Part shown: positions 1-9,039 of the stretch, one piece after another | Layout of the letters: every line of letters starts with the position of its first letter | Position numbering within the stretch: the stretch's first letter is position 1 | Source of the DNA: Caballeronia cordobensis | GTDB lineage: Bacteria > Pseudomonadota > Gammaproteobacteria > Burkholderiales > Burkholderiaceae | Direction of reading: 5' to 3' | Assembly (NCBI RefSeq): GCF_001544575.2 | Contig: NZ_FCNY02000001.1 | Span: 558,001-622,000 of the forward strand | Length of the DNA stretch: 64,000 bases | Notes under the pieces: model-generated | What the model saw: the letters and a program-made list of their open reading frames with translations, nothing else | What the model was told of the DNA's origin: nothing | The model's database searches: none | Made by a program: the position numbers and the translations under genes

Positions 1-367
1 CCAGCAGTAACAGCACGGGATAAGGCACGGCGCGGTGCACTAGCTCGGCCAGGCGAGTCGCGTTGGCGGGCCTCTTCGCTGCGCCTCTACCGTCGCCTTG
101 CGCGGGATGACGAGCAGTAATGCTCAACACCGCCACCTCCAAATATTCGCGCTCATTGTCGCGATATTCGGCCACGCCTACCGTATTCGGTTTCAACGCT
201 GCGACCCATTGAACTTCCTCAATAGTGTCGTTAATAAGACGCTTGTCGGCACTGGTCGGTGCACCATTCTCAATCAGCATCTTCTTCGGGACACGTTGGT
301 TCACGCGGCAACTTACCGGCAACGCCAACGCCGAAATCAGCAAGCTTGTGAGCGCCTGCCCTGTCAT
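1..367 (-). CDS. DUF4391 domain protein (3' end outside window)
   Basis: The reading frame starts with an ATG at 367 that overlaps the stop of the upstream helicase gene in an ATGA junction, and it stays open to the left edge (about 122 residues visible). The N-terminal region contains VNQRVPKKMLIENG, then SADKRLINDTIEEVQW and ALKPNTVGV, the pattern of the DUF4391 family as I know it. Members are commonly encoded beside SNF2-type helicases and DNA methyltransferases in restriction-like operons, but no biochemical function is established. The four-base overlap indicates translational coupling with the helicase. The C-terminal part and any methyltransferase or endonuclease partner lie outside the window. 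Confidence 0.8.
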   Translation of the reverse strand, partial: MTGQALTSLLISALALPVSCRVNQRVPKKMLIENGAPTSADKRLINDTIEEVQWVAALKPNTVGVAEYRDNEREYLEVAVLSITARHPAQGDGRGAAKRPANATRLAELVHRAVPYPVLLLL

Positions 368-3300
368 GTAGTTGACTCTGGCAAAATTACGAGGAAGGCG
401 GCCACCTCAAAATCATTGGTACCGGCAAACTCGCCTCTCATCGCATGGGTGCCACCGGGAGAAAACAGGCTAGCCACGGCGCGCTCTTCGTTTTTGCCCA
501 CCACGGACGCTACTGCGGCGGCCAGTAGCTTCTGCGTGTGCCGCATGTCCTCGCCCTGCCGGGTGTTCTTGTCGAATTTGCCGCAAGCTCCGTCGTCAGG
601 AAGCTCACGCCCGAGCGCTAGGCGCTTGAGCCTATCCAGAATGCGCTTCGCCTGGGGATAGGGCAATAGCACGGCGCCGTCATCGCCAACGTGGGCCAAG
701 TAGATCGGTGCTAAAGGGTAGTCCGATTGGTGGCCCTTGGCGGCGACAGCACCCTCAGCGCGCAGGCAGAAGATTATGCCCGGAGCGATGTCCGCATCAA
801 TGCTGGTGGTCACGGCATAGGTGCCAAGTGGTAGGGTGTCAAGCTGGCCGGGATGCTCCTTGAGGTATTGCGCCAAGTCGATGCGGAAGTCGGTCAAAGT
901 CAGATCTGTAATGGACACGCCGTTGCTCAGGTCTTCCATATCAATGACCGTATCCTGCAGCTTGAGCAACTGCTTACGCCGATACTCCAAGTCGTTCATC
1001 GGGTTGCCCGACTGTTGCTCGATGAGGTTTTCTTCACCAGTGGCCGAGACATCCAGCAGCACCATGCGCCCACTGACGCGCTGCTCCAAGCCAATGTATT
1101 CCTCGAGCTCCATGTTGGGCCAAAAGTTCACGAGCTGAATGTTCTGATTAGGCGATCCGATGCGATCAATGCGTCCGAACCTTTGGATGATCCGTACGGG
1201 ATTCCAATGGATGTCGTAGTTCACTAGCCAATCGCAGTCCTGCAGGTTCTGCCCCTCGGAAATGCAGTCGGTGGCGATAAGCAGATCGATTTCGCCCTCG
1301 TCTTCCATATCGGCCGGCCTCTCCTTGGCGCGCGGCGCAAACGCCGAAAGCACGCTGCTCATGCTCTTGCGCAGGCCGGACAAAGTGGTCTGAATACCTG
1401 CACCGCCAGTGACCAAGCCAACGTCGATGCCAAGCACGCTTTTGGCCCACGGCGCCAGGTCGGCGTACAGATATTGCGCAGTGTCCGCAAACGCGGTGAA
1501 GACGATGATTTTGCGATTGCCGGCGTTGATGGGTCGGCTGCATTTCTGCTCAATCATGTCCCGCAGTTTTGCCAGCTTGGCGTCGCGCGCCGTGTCCACC
1601 TGTTGGGCAGCGGCCAACAACGTGGCCAGGCGGTTGTGATCCTCTATGAGATCTTGCTTCCATCGGATCAGATCTACGTCGCTTAGCAATACCTTGACCT
1701 TTCGCCCAACCAATAGGGACTCAAAAGCGGGGTCGTCGACGTCCACGTCGGCGATGTCGATTTCCTCGATGTCTTCGTCGTGATTTCCGATGTGAGCCAA
1801 CACTGCTTCCACGTCTTTGAGCTGTCGCTGAAGCGTCAGCGAAAACGAAGACACGGCACTCTCCATGCGCTTGAGAACATTGACCCGCAGCAGGTGGATC
1901 AGGCTCTCTTCGCGGTCAGCTTGGCGGAAGAAGCTCTCGCCGCCCCTGATTTCAGTGCTGTATTTGGCGTCATAGGCCGCTTGCTTGTGAGGCAATACAT
2001 AGCGCAGCGGCGCGTAGCTGGCCAGGTTCAGACGCCGGATTTCGAGGTTAATGTCCTTGATGGCGTGGAACTGGCCCGCCAAGTCCACGTCGGCCTTGAT
2101 GTTAATTGGAGGCAGACGATCCGGGAACTTGCCGGTCTCTGTCGTACCGTAATACTTTTCGACGTGCCGACGCGATCGCGCAATGGTCAAGTGGTCCAGT
2201 AGGGTAAAGTAGTCGAAGCCCAGCATTTCGACCAAGTGGGCCGGCGTGCGCTCGTCCTCGTCCATGTCCAGCCACCGGTTAAACTGGGTTTGCGCCCGGC
2301 GAGTGGTCTGCTCGATGCTGTCGATGCCATGCTCCGCCATCGCAGTGTCGTCGCCCTCAGTGACAAAGGCGATCTGATTCTTCAGGTCGGCTAAGCGATT
2401 GTTCACAGGCGTTGCCGACAACATGAGTACGCGCGTTTTGACGCCCTCTTTGACGATCTTGCGCATGAGCCGGTCGTACCGGGTCTCGGTGCCTTGGCGT
2501 GGGGACTTCTTGTTGCGAAAGTTATGACTCTCGTCGATGACTACGAGGTCGTAGTTGCCCCAGTTTACGTGGGTCAGATCGATGTCACCGGAGCTGCCGC
2601 TGTCACGCGACAGGTCGGTGTGGTTCAGCACGTCGTAATTGAACCGGTCAGCCGCTAGAGCGTTCCGTTTGTCGTTGGCCTTGTAGAGCGTCCAGTTATC
2701 GCGCAGACGCTTGGGCGCTAGCACTAGCACGCGGTCGTTACGCAGCTCGTGATACTTGATGACAGCCAAGGCCTCGAACGTTTTTCCTAGACCCACGCTA
2801 TCCGCGATGATGCAGCCGCCGAAGCGGGCCAGCTTGTCGATAGCACCGACGACGCCATCGCGCTGAAACTTAAACAGCTTCTTCCAGACGACGGTGTTGC
2901 GGATTCCGGTGGCCGACTTGACGATTCGCTCCTCGTCCATCTCGTCGCCCCGATCCCTGAACAGGTGATTTAGGATCGCGGCATATATCGTAAAAGCCGC
3001 GCGGTGCCGGCCCATGTCTTGGAGGACCTCGATTAAGGCTGGCCGGCTGTCGGGCTGCGCCTGCAGCGAGGCCCACTGCTGGTCAAGCCATCGAGCTAGC
3101 TGAGCCGCCTCGTCAGGCGACTCGGAAGCCTGAATCAAGTTCAGCGGGTTGCCGGGCGTCAGGCCCAAGCCCTCTGTGCTGAACGCGAACGAACCCAACA
3201 CCGCTTGGTCGGCAGTGCCGTTTGGCGCGCGCATGACCGCAGCGCCCTGCGGCACCCGACTGTGTGCCCGGCGCAACTCTACCTTGCCGGCTAGCCATTG

Positions 3301-3561
3301 TGCACACTGATTGGCCAGCCAGCGTGATTGCAGCCGATTGCGCGCTGCGCGGTCACCCTCGTCGCCAAGGAAATTGAGCTGGTCATTGACGGAAGGCAGG
3401 ATGAGCTGCACGCTACCCAGCTTGGCCAACGCGTCGCGCAGCTCGGAAAACGCAAACAACGAAAACGACGGCGTGACGCAGCCAAGCATATGCCCCGGCT
3501 CTAGGTGTGGGCGCATTAAGTCGATGACGCGGTCTGAACCACTGTTATTTATGAGTTTCAC
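364..3561 (-). CDS. SNF2-family helicase with N-terminal PLD-like domain
   Basis: A 1065-residue protein starting at GTG. The first ~190 residues resemble a phospholipase-D-like region (LGSFAFSTEGLGL near 122-134), but I see no intact HKD catalytic motif, so it may be a structural or binding version. The helicase core follows: Walker A DSVGLGKT near 254-261, the DEAH-like box VVIDESHNF near 340-348, and in the second lobe IATDCISEGQNLQ and IIQRFGRIDRIG, the SNF2 motifs V and VI. A translocase acting on DNA is expected. Overlap with the DUF4391 gene and position in an island suggest part of a restriction-like defence operon; this role is inferred. Confidence 0.85.
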   Translation of the reverse strand: MKLINNSGSDRVIDLMRPHLEPGHMLGCVTPSFSLFAFSELRDALAKLGSVQLILPSVNDQLNFLGDEGDRAARNRLQSRWLANQCAQWLAGKVELRRAHSRVPQGAAVMRAPNGTADQAVLGSFAFSTEGLGLTPGNPLNLIQASESPDEAAQLARWLDQQWASLQAQPDSRPALIEVLQDMGRHRAAFTIYAAILNHLFRDRGDEMDEERIVKSATGIRNTVVWKKLFKFQRDGVVGAIDKLARFGGCIIADSVGLGKTFEALAVIKYHELRNDRVLVLAPKRLRDNWTLYKANDKRNALAADRFNYDVLNHTDLSRDSGSSGDIDLTHVNWGNYDLVVIDESHNFRNKKSPRQGTETRYDRLMRKIVKEGVKTRVLMLSATPVNNRLADLKNQIAFVTEGDDTAMAEHGIDSIEQTTRRAQTQFNRWLDMDEDERTPAHLVEMLGFDYFTLLDHLTIARSRRHVEKYYGTTETGKFPDRLPPINIKADVDLAGQFHAIKDINLEIRRLNLASYAPLRYVLPHKQAAYDAKYSTEIRGGESFFRQADREESLIHLLRVNVLKRMESAVSSFSLTLQRQLKDVEAVLAHIGNHDEDIEEIDIADVDVDDPAFESLLVGRKVKVLLSDVDLIRWKQDLIEDHNRLATLLAAAQQVDTARDAKLAKLRDMIEQKCSRPINAGNRKIIVFTAFADTAQYLYADLAPWAKSVLGIDVGLVTGGAGIQTTLSGLRKSMSSVLSAFAPRAKERPADMEDEGEIDLLIATDCISEGQNLQDCDWLVNYDIHWNPVRIIQRFGRIDRIGSPNQNIQLVNFWPNMELEEYIGLEQRVSGRMVLLDVSATGEENLIEQQSGNPMNDLEYRRKQLLKLQDTVIDMEDLSNGVSITDLTLTDFRIDLAQYLKEHPGQLDTLPLGTYAVTTSIDADIAPGIIFCLRAEGAVAAKGHQSDYPLAPIYLAHVGDDGAVLLPYPQAKRILDRLKRLALGRELPDDGACGKFDKNTRQGEDMRHTQKLLAAAVASVVGKNEERAVASLFSPGGTHAMRGEFAGTNDFEVAAFLVILPESTT

Positions 3562-3646
3562 GGCTTCAGATCACCTGCTGACGTTCTATTCTGTTCATGA
3601 GACATCTTGCCGGTGAGGCCTCGCCGCGCTCGCACTCGTGTAGGCG

Positions 3647-4219
3647 CTAAACAGCTGCGCCCTGGATGCGGGGTGCCACCTTATAGATGGTTGTGCGCGA
3701 GACCTTGTAGCGCTCCGCGATTTGACCGACAGGAATTGTCGGGTCAGACATCAGGCGCTTTATCTCCCTAATTTGTCGCGCATCCAGCTTCGGCTTGCGT
3801 CCACCGGCACGACCTCGCGCACGCGCGGCGTTCAAGCCCGCACGTGTGCGCTCCCGGATCAGGTTGCGCTCGAACTCTGCCAACGCCGCGAACACATGGA
3901 AGACCAGCTTCCCCGCCGCACTGGAGGTTTCGACCTTTTCGGTGATGCTTTCGAAGCCGACCCCCTTCTCTGCTAATCCAGCAACTATGCGCACAAGGTC
4001 GGGCAGACTTCGGCCAAGCCGGTGCAGCCGCCACACCACGAGCGTATCGCCGGCCCGCAGCGCTTTAAGACAATGGTCGAGTTCCTGCTGAACAGCGGCC
4101 GTGCCGCTGGCCTTTTCTTCGTAGATGGAAGCAACCCCCGACGAGCATAGTGCGTCGCGCTGCAGGTCTAAGTTTTGGTCATCTGTCGAAACGCGGGCGT
4201 AGCCGATCCGTTGATTCAT
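3647..4219 (-). CDS. Serine resolvase/invertase
   Basis: A 190-residue small serine recombinase. The N-terminal catalytic domain begins MNQRIGYARVSTDDQN with the nucleophilic serine near position 11, followed by VVWRLHRLGRS, the conserved arginine region, and FAALAEFERNLIRERT leading into the long E helix. The C-terminus (about 140-190) is a helix-turn-helix with IAERYKVSRTTIYK. Proteins of this type resolve Tn3-like cointegrates or invert DNA segments. No Tn3 transposase is visible nearby, so it may be a stray or island-borne recombinase. Length and motif order look intact. It is separated by 85 bases from the upstream end of the helicase gene. Confidence 0.9.
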   Translation of the reverse strand: MNQRIGYARVSTDDQNLDLQRDALCSSGVASIYEEKASGTAAVQQELDHCLKALRAGDTLVVWRLHRLGRSLPDLVRIVAGLAEKGVGFESITEKVETSSAAGKLVFHVFAALAEFERNLIRERTRAGLNAARARGRAGGRKPKLDARQIREIKRLMSDPTIPVGQIAERYKVSRTTIYKVAPRIQGAAV

Positions 4220-4675
4220 TGACAGTTGCCGGACGTTGAATAATTGATGGGAATTTTAACAGACGAATGGGCTGTAACGAGGCGACCCGACGATAGCTCG
4301 GCCGTGTTCAGAAAGCCACCGTTTTCTTGGCTAGCACTCGATACTTGCGCTTTCAGGCGTGCCTGTTATAACCAGCGGGAAGTAGACCAGCTCAAGGGCA
4401 CGAAGGCGTACGTGTGCTCGGTAAGGCCGGCGCGGCCGACTTGTGCTCACCAGCTTGCTGCGCTTCGCGTATGTTGCGGTCCAGCCGCCGGACCTCCTCC
4501 TCTAGCGTGTCAATCTGACCGAGGGATGTACGCGTCACCGGCTGGGACCGCCCGCCGTCGGGCGGATTCGGCCATACGCCGCTGGTTGCAGGCGTCGTCG
4601 GTCGAACGTTCAGGCGTCGGCTTCGCCCCCGTAACGGCCCATCCGATTGATAGAGCCGTCGCAGTTCCGTTGTCA
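4220..4675. other. Stretch without a convincing gene
   Basis: Long frames exist on the plus strand but their translation shows no recognisable family and a biased Arg/Pro/Ala composition. On the minus strand around 4420-4520 a short frame reads LGQIDTLEEEVRRLDRN, which looks like a coiled-coil fragment of a decayed gene. Nothing else is supported. Confidence 0.4.
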
Positions 4676-4846
4676 GATTTCAGAAACGAACGGTCGCCGC
4701 GTGGCCAACCCGCGAGGTGCGGGAGCCGAACCCGACCAGCGGGCGCACGCTCCAATATCGACGAGGCCAGCATCCCTAATCAGCGACAGGTGATAGTGGA
4801 TCTGCGCAATGTCCCCCTCAAGCTGCACTTCTTGGAAGTCTGGAGC
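4676..4846 (-). pseudogene. Remnant resembling DUF2513 protein
   Basis: On the minus strand a short open stretch without a start codon (a TGA lies directly upstream) reads VQLEGDIAQIHYHLSLIRDA followed by GLVDIGACARW. The pattern of I-YHL-L--AGL resembles the winged-helix core of DUF2513 proteins that are common in mobile DNA. It ends at a stop after about 55 codons, far shorter than the ~120 residue family. I read it as a decayed fragment. The family call is from memory of the pattern and is weak. Confidence 0.35.
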
Positions 4847-4860
4847 TCACAGCCACGCTA

Positions 4861-5469
4861 TCAGCTCCTACTTTTGTCCCCGCTCAGCTTTTTTCTCGAC
4901 TTCTTGACTGCAACTTTCTTTTCTGCCGAAGAAGAGTCCGCTACCTGAGCGGGCATCGTCGCGTTAGGTTCCAGCAGAGCCAAGCGTCGCTCTTCATCTT
5001 TCTCTGCATCGGACAACGCCGACTTTCGGAAATCAGCGCTCGGAAGCTGCAACATGCCATGTGAACTCCGTGCACTGGTCGTCGAGAGCATCTCCCGAAT
5101 CGCACCGTACAGCATCGGATAAGCGGAATAACGCACAGCCTTGAATCGATCGACACCATGCATTTCGCTGCCCAAATATGTCAGATAGGCGATCACTTCT
5201 ACATCAAACTCATATGGGAGAGTCTTCTTCTCTTGATCCTTTTCCAAGGCGGTCATAGAAAAAACGACTTGGAAATGACGCGGATCCGCTGCCTCCTCGT
5301 CAGGAAAATTGACCCGCGTCCGACGAACGAAGTTAACTCCAGAGAAATTGAAATTAATTTGTGGATAAGCACAGTTCGCTTCTTCCGAACCGGGATCGTA
5401 TTTGGGATTTGCCGCGACATGAATTTTGGTGAATTCAAGCCGATCAAGTGAAAGCGAAGCGGGTTTCAT
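4861..5469 (-). CDS. SecB-like chaperone of a TAC module
   Basis: Homologous in pattern to export chaperone SecB and to the SecB-like chaperones of toxin-antitoxin-chaperone systems: the start MKPASLSLDRLEFTKIHVAA, then YPQINFNFSGVNFVRRTRVN, then FDVEVIAYLTYLG, and a C-terminal helix region containing PMLYGAIREML. A Lys/Ser-rich tail follows. I chose the ATG at 5469, which has GAG seven bases upstream and lies 17 bases after the antitoxin stop; an upstream ATG at 5523 would overlap the antitoxin gene. In known TAC systems (Mycobacterium Rv1955-Rv1957) such a chaperone folds and protects the antitoxin. The same role is inferred here from gene order. Confidence 0.85.
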   Translation of the reverse strand: MKPASLSLDRLEFTKIHVAANPKYDPGSEEANCAYPQINFNFSGVNFVRRTRVNFPDEEAADPRHFQVVFSMTALEKDQEKKTLPYEFDVEVIAYLTYLGSEMHGVDRFKAVRYSAYPMLYGAIREMLSTTSARSSHGMLQLPSADFRKSALSDAEKDEERRLALLEPNATMPAQVADSSSAEKKVAVKKSRKKLSGDKSRS

Positions 5470-5485
5470 ATTAAACTCGGCACGT

Positions 5486-5971
5486 TCAACCAAACGCAAC
5501 ACGGGTTTCATCCTGCGTATCACCCGTTTCTTGGTGTACGCGATGACGCTCAGCCTGCTTCCATCGTGGTACCAGTCTAATCACGTTATCGGGAGATTGG
5601 AAGAATTCGATTCCGTCACTACCCCCACTTCCTTCAGCACCGATCGTCATCAACTCTCCGTCGCCCTCGCGCGTTTCCCCTCCATCGCCCGCCGCAACAG
5701 TGCCGGAATTTCCAATGGAAATGAAAAGCTCCGTTTCGACGGCATCAGCAAGCATATAAAGCGTGTCAAGAGTCACATTGCCCCGACCCTTCAAAATTCG
5801 AGAAATATTGGCTTCGGACACGCAAAGCCGCTCCGCAATATCGACATTCTTCAAATTTTTGTTTCGCATGGCGGTTTTCAGCTGAAGCATGGGATCGAGT
5901 TTACGTACAGCGCCCCAGATCGCGGCCTTTTCCTTAATTTCCGCAGCAAATTCCGCATTGCTCTTCGCCAT
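5486..5971 (-). CDS. HigA-like XRE antitoxin with long C-terminal tail
   Basis: About 161 residues. An XRE-type helix-turn-helix occupies roughly residues 30-82 (NVDIAERLCVSEANISRILK, then LDTLYMLADAV). The C-terminal half is a glycine/glutamate-rich linker followed by IEFFQSPDNVIRLVPRWKQ, a hydrophobic patch that would fit the chaperone-addiction (ChAD) segment known from TAC antitoxins. The ATG at 5971 is preferred because GAGGTGA lies five bases upstream; a GTG nine bases earlier is also possible. It follows the toxin gene by about a dozen bases and precedes the SecB-like gene, giving the toxin-antitoxin-chaperone order. It probably represses its own promoter. Confidence 0.85.
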   Translation of the reverse strand: MAKSNAEFAAEIKEKAAIWGAVRKLDPMLQLKTAMRNKNLKNVDIAERLCVSEANISRILKGRGNVTLDTLYMLADAVETELFISIGNSGTVAAGDGGETREGDGELMTIGAEGSGGSDGIEFFQSPDNVIRLVPRWKQAERHRVHQETGDTQDETRVAFG

Positions 5972-5983
5972 TTTACTCACCTC

Positions 5984-6505
5984 TCAAATAAACTTAATTT
6001 CCGCCAAACCAGTGATCAACTCTTTGATCTCTCGTGTACATGGCGTCTTTACCTCATTTGGCGTATTTTGATCTTTTTTATGATATGCCATTAGCAGGAA
6101 AATTATCTTAATGTCACCAGAACTAACTGGATAAAAGTAAATCCTATCCTTATTCTGATACTTTATTTCCCAAAGATTTACGGTCTTGGATTGAAACTTA
6201 AAATCATGTGCGACCTTGACATTTACCGGCGTATCTTCCTTCAAGGTTTTCTGATAATGATCGACCTGAACGGCATGAAATAATGCACGCACCATCACCA
6301 AGTAATTAGACTTCTTCTCCGCCGAGTCGACAAAATCCTTAACGGTTTTCGAAAAACGACTGGCCGTGTAATCACCCGCACCACAAATAAGGGCGACATC
6401 CCACCGCTGCTTCGCCGCCGTCGGCTGGAGACCTGGCAGGTTGATAGCCGGGTCTCCAATCAGGCCAATCAGCTCTTTTAGGGTCAGTTTGCGTGCTCGA
6501 ATCAT
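5984..6505 (-). CDS. HigB/RelE-like toxin of the TAC operon
   Basis: A 173-residue protein, longer than a usual HigB (about 100-125). The C-terminal half has the RelE/HigB signature order: VNLWEIKYQNKDRIYFYPV strands, then IKIIFLLMAYHKKDQNTPNE, the loop with KKDQNTP that is typical before the last helix. Such toxins cleave mRNA on the ribosome. The first ~70 residues are not typical of HigB. Toxin-first order matches higBA operons, and the next genes are an XRE antitoxin and a SecB-like chaperone. The start ATG has GGGG about five bases upstream. Enzyme activity is inferred only. Confidence 0.75.
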   Translation of the reverse strand: MIRARKLTLKELIGLIGDPAINLPGLQPTAAKQRWDVALICGAGDYTASRFSKTVKDFVDSAEKKSNYLVMVRALFHAVQVDHYQKTLKEDTPVNVKVAHDFKFQSKTVNLWEIKYQNKDRIYFYPVSSGDIKIIFLLMAYHKKDQNTPNEVKTPCTREIKELITGLAEIKFI

Positions 6506-6512
6506 AGCCCCG

Positions 6513-6537
6513 AACTTAACTTATAAATTAACTTTCC
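6513..6537 (-). promoter_or_regulatory. Candidate promoter/operator of the TAC operon
   Basis: Directly upstream of the toxin start the minus strand carries two copies of AAGTTAA separated by five bases (plus-strand TTAACTT at 6516-6522 and 6528-6534). The sequence is AT-rich inside a GC-rich genome and includes TTTATAA, which could be the -10 element. HigA-type antitoxins bind such repeats to autoregulate. Binding is inferred. Confidence 0.45.
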
Positions 6538-7485
6538 GCAACGCCGATGTGCGGGGTAGACATCAAATTTCAACCCCAAGCCGTGCTTCTCTTGGTGCCG
6601 AAAATAGCTGATGTCGCTCTTGGCAGGCCTGGCGCCGCTTTGTAACAAGATCTTACATCAAACACCGGATCGCTCCCCAAATGCTGGTCGATGCAGAGTT
6701 CACTTGGAGTCAAGAAAGCGCTCAACGTCCCGAAACCTCACGGTTGCCCATTCTGAACGCGAGCCTCGGCTATGCAGCGCCCGCCCGCGCCCCGCCGCGT
6801 GCGCCGCGGGCGGTCATCGTGCGTCGCGATAGCACGAGACACGCTGGCCGCGAAGGAAGTCGAATTCTCGTTGCCCAAAGCCAAGGCAAGTTCACTCTGG
6901 TGAAGATGGTGGCGTGGACTGGCGCACCATTAGCCAGCGATTCAGCAACTGACGTTTGTCTTTGCGGACATCACGATCGAACTCCTGTTGTGGAACGAGG
7001 CGGATTGCCTCATTCGCCAACATACGGAACTGCAAACCTGGCCCCTCTTCACGCCAAGGTCTGACCGTACCCGTATGCCCCGAGTTGTTTAGGTCCTACG
7101 GCCGCCTATGGGCACCGGCCGGCCCTGAGAAATCACGACTCGAGCGTCGCCGCAATTTGGCGAGAGACAGTCGAGCTATCGGACGTCTTGCAGATCGTGT
7201 GAACCAACAGCGGTTTGTAGATCGTGCTACTGATTCGACCGTTCATGACGCGTAGGGAGCGCGCGCCCGATATGTAACCGTCAATCTCTTAACGTTTAGT
7301 GGCATCAAGGATCATTTTTCTTATAACCAAGTTTTCCAGCTTTGCGACGATAGGGGATGAATTGTCTACGTGTTGTTTCAGATGCAAGCCCTCATTGTAG
7401 ATAACGCCTAATAGAAATGCGACTTCGGGAATGTGTGTGCCGATAGACACCGCGAAATCGAGTTTTTTCCGCGTTCCGTTTGTGT
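6538..7485. other. Gene-poor stretch with possible decayed coding
   Basis: No frame in this stretch resembles a known family over its length. Short minus-strand segments look protein-like, for example LQFRMLANEAIRLVPQQEFD followed by a run of charged residues near 6960-7040, and a 37-codon frame starting MNGRISSTIYKPLLVHTICK near 7250-7140, but they are interrupted by stops and frame changes. It is best read as debris of earlier genes between the TAC operon and the ATPase. Confidence 0.4.
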
Positions 7486-9034
7486 CTAAAAATCTTTGCC
7501 CGGATTCAGGGTCGCTAATCTTCTCATATAAAATTCTTCTATTTTTACTCTAACGTAGCAGCAGACCGCAAATGGATCATATTTTTCCTCACCCTTACTA
7601 TATTTTCCCCATTCCTCGGCAATGAAAGCGTGAAATTTAACCGATTTCCCCAAAGTCTCTTTTAAACCGAGGGCTGCGAATTCTTTTTGGAGGTCTATTG
7701 ACGATGGATCGAAGTGAAGGTGGTGTCTTTCAACGCCAGCCTTGATTGAAATGTTGCCACGATGAATAATTAATTTCTTTAAATGCTCGTTTATAACTGG
7801 CGCCCGTTTGTCGACGAAATATATCTTTTGATCTTGGAACGCGTGATTCTTAAAATAAACCGGATTCAAGTGCGTAAAAATGAGCGGGTAGATCCGCTTT
7901 TCAGCCGTTTTCATGTCATCGATAAGATTCGATATGTAATACTGAACAGCCGTGAGATTCCCGTCATCGAGATAATCAAAAACTTCGTCAACTATGATGA
8001 CGCAATCGCGCTTACGTATTTTGCCCTTGATCCGCTGAATCATTGCCGCGAATGTCAGTGAATCACGTTGACCATTTGAAATATGGAGCGCGTTAGGAAA
8101 TTCAACAATCAACATACCCTTGCGCTCTTTCGGTTTAATTTTCTTCCACGTCGTATCGAAGGAGGAAATGAGTTGTTTGTACGCTTCTTTGTCACGCACG
8201 TATTGAGCATACACGCATGCGGCCTGAAAACGTTTTGGATCTTTTCCATAAAGAGTACATAGCTGATATGCAGCAAATAAACTGTCCACGCGCTCCTTTA
8301 TCTCCGGAACATGCTGCATGACGATATCAGCAATTCGGCTTAAGCACGATATTTCATTGAGCCTGTTTTCACAGTTTACTTTGATCCAATCACGAATTCC
8401 ATTTGCGTCCCCGTTCTGGATATTAATTTCGCTTGCAATCACTCCCCATTTATCTTGGATTCTGGCGCCAGAGAATTTGTTCAGCGTCGCGTACTCATTG
8501 GAAAGTGCATCGATTGCGGCGGCGTTATTCAATATGCAATCAATCCCCTCAAGAAATTTTCCATTCTTCCCGAATGCCTTGCGAGTTTCCGCGATCCCAT
8601 AAACAAAATGCACAGCTGCTGGAATTTTATCGACGAGGACCACCTCATTTATTTTTAACGAGGCCGACGCAGTCGTGAATCCACTTACGTTGTTCTTCAC
8701 GGCTTTAGCTTGTAGCCGGCTGTTGATCACATATACGTCGAGGACTTTTGAAATTTCATTCTTCGCCTCATCCGCCGTCAAAACGCAGATTTGGCCATCT
8801 TCGCTCTTCAGCTCAATGGTCAGTATCGGTTTATTGGCTTTGTTGCCCTCATGAAGAGGGTCGTCGTCTAACTTCAGCCTCGCTTGGTTTAAGCTCGCGA
8901 ACGCTGCCGTTATAGAGCTTTTCCCGAAACCGTTTGGTGCAACTAATAGCGACGGCTTGTTTGGCAGGATTTCCGCCGATATTAAGTTCTTTAGCGCCTT
9001 TTACATTTTCGACTTTTATGCGACGGATGGTCAT
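7486..9034 (-). pseudogene. ABC/SMC-type ATPase, frameshifted near its start
   Basis: The coding region reads MTIRRIKVENVK from an ATG at 9034, then changes frame near 8990-8998 to continue ALKNLISAEILPNKPSLLVA and the Walker A motif APNGFGKSS. From there it is open to 7486. The ABC-like signature NGQRDSLTFA and Walker B VIIVDEVFDYLDD follow in the second half, so head-domain motifs are complete (about 515 residues if repaired). One extra G in AAAGGCG would explain the break. AAA/SMC-like ATPases of this kind act with nucleases or other effectors in defence islands. It lies between the TIR-like gene and the TAC operon on the same strand, and is AT-richer than flanking core DNA. It may be a true pseudogene or a sequencing error. 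Confidence 0.75.
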
Positions 9035-9039
9035 TTGTA

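Noticed and set aside
98-661. 187-codon plus-strand ORF at the left edge
   Set aside because: It is antisense to the helicase and DUF4391 genes and has a composition typical of a shadow frame.
4244-4948. 234-codon plus-strand ORF
   Set aside because: No family resemblance, Arg/Ala/Pro-rich, and it overlaps the SecB-like gene and the DUF2513-like fragment on the other strand.
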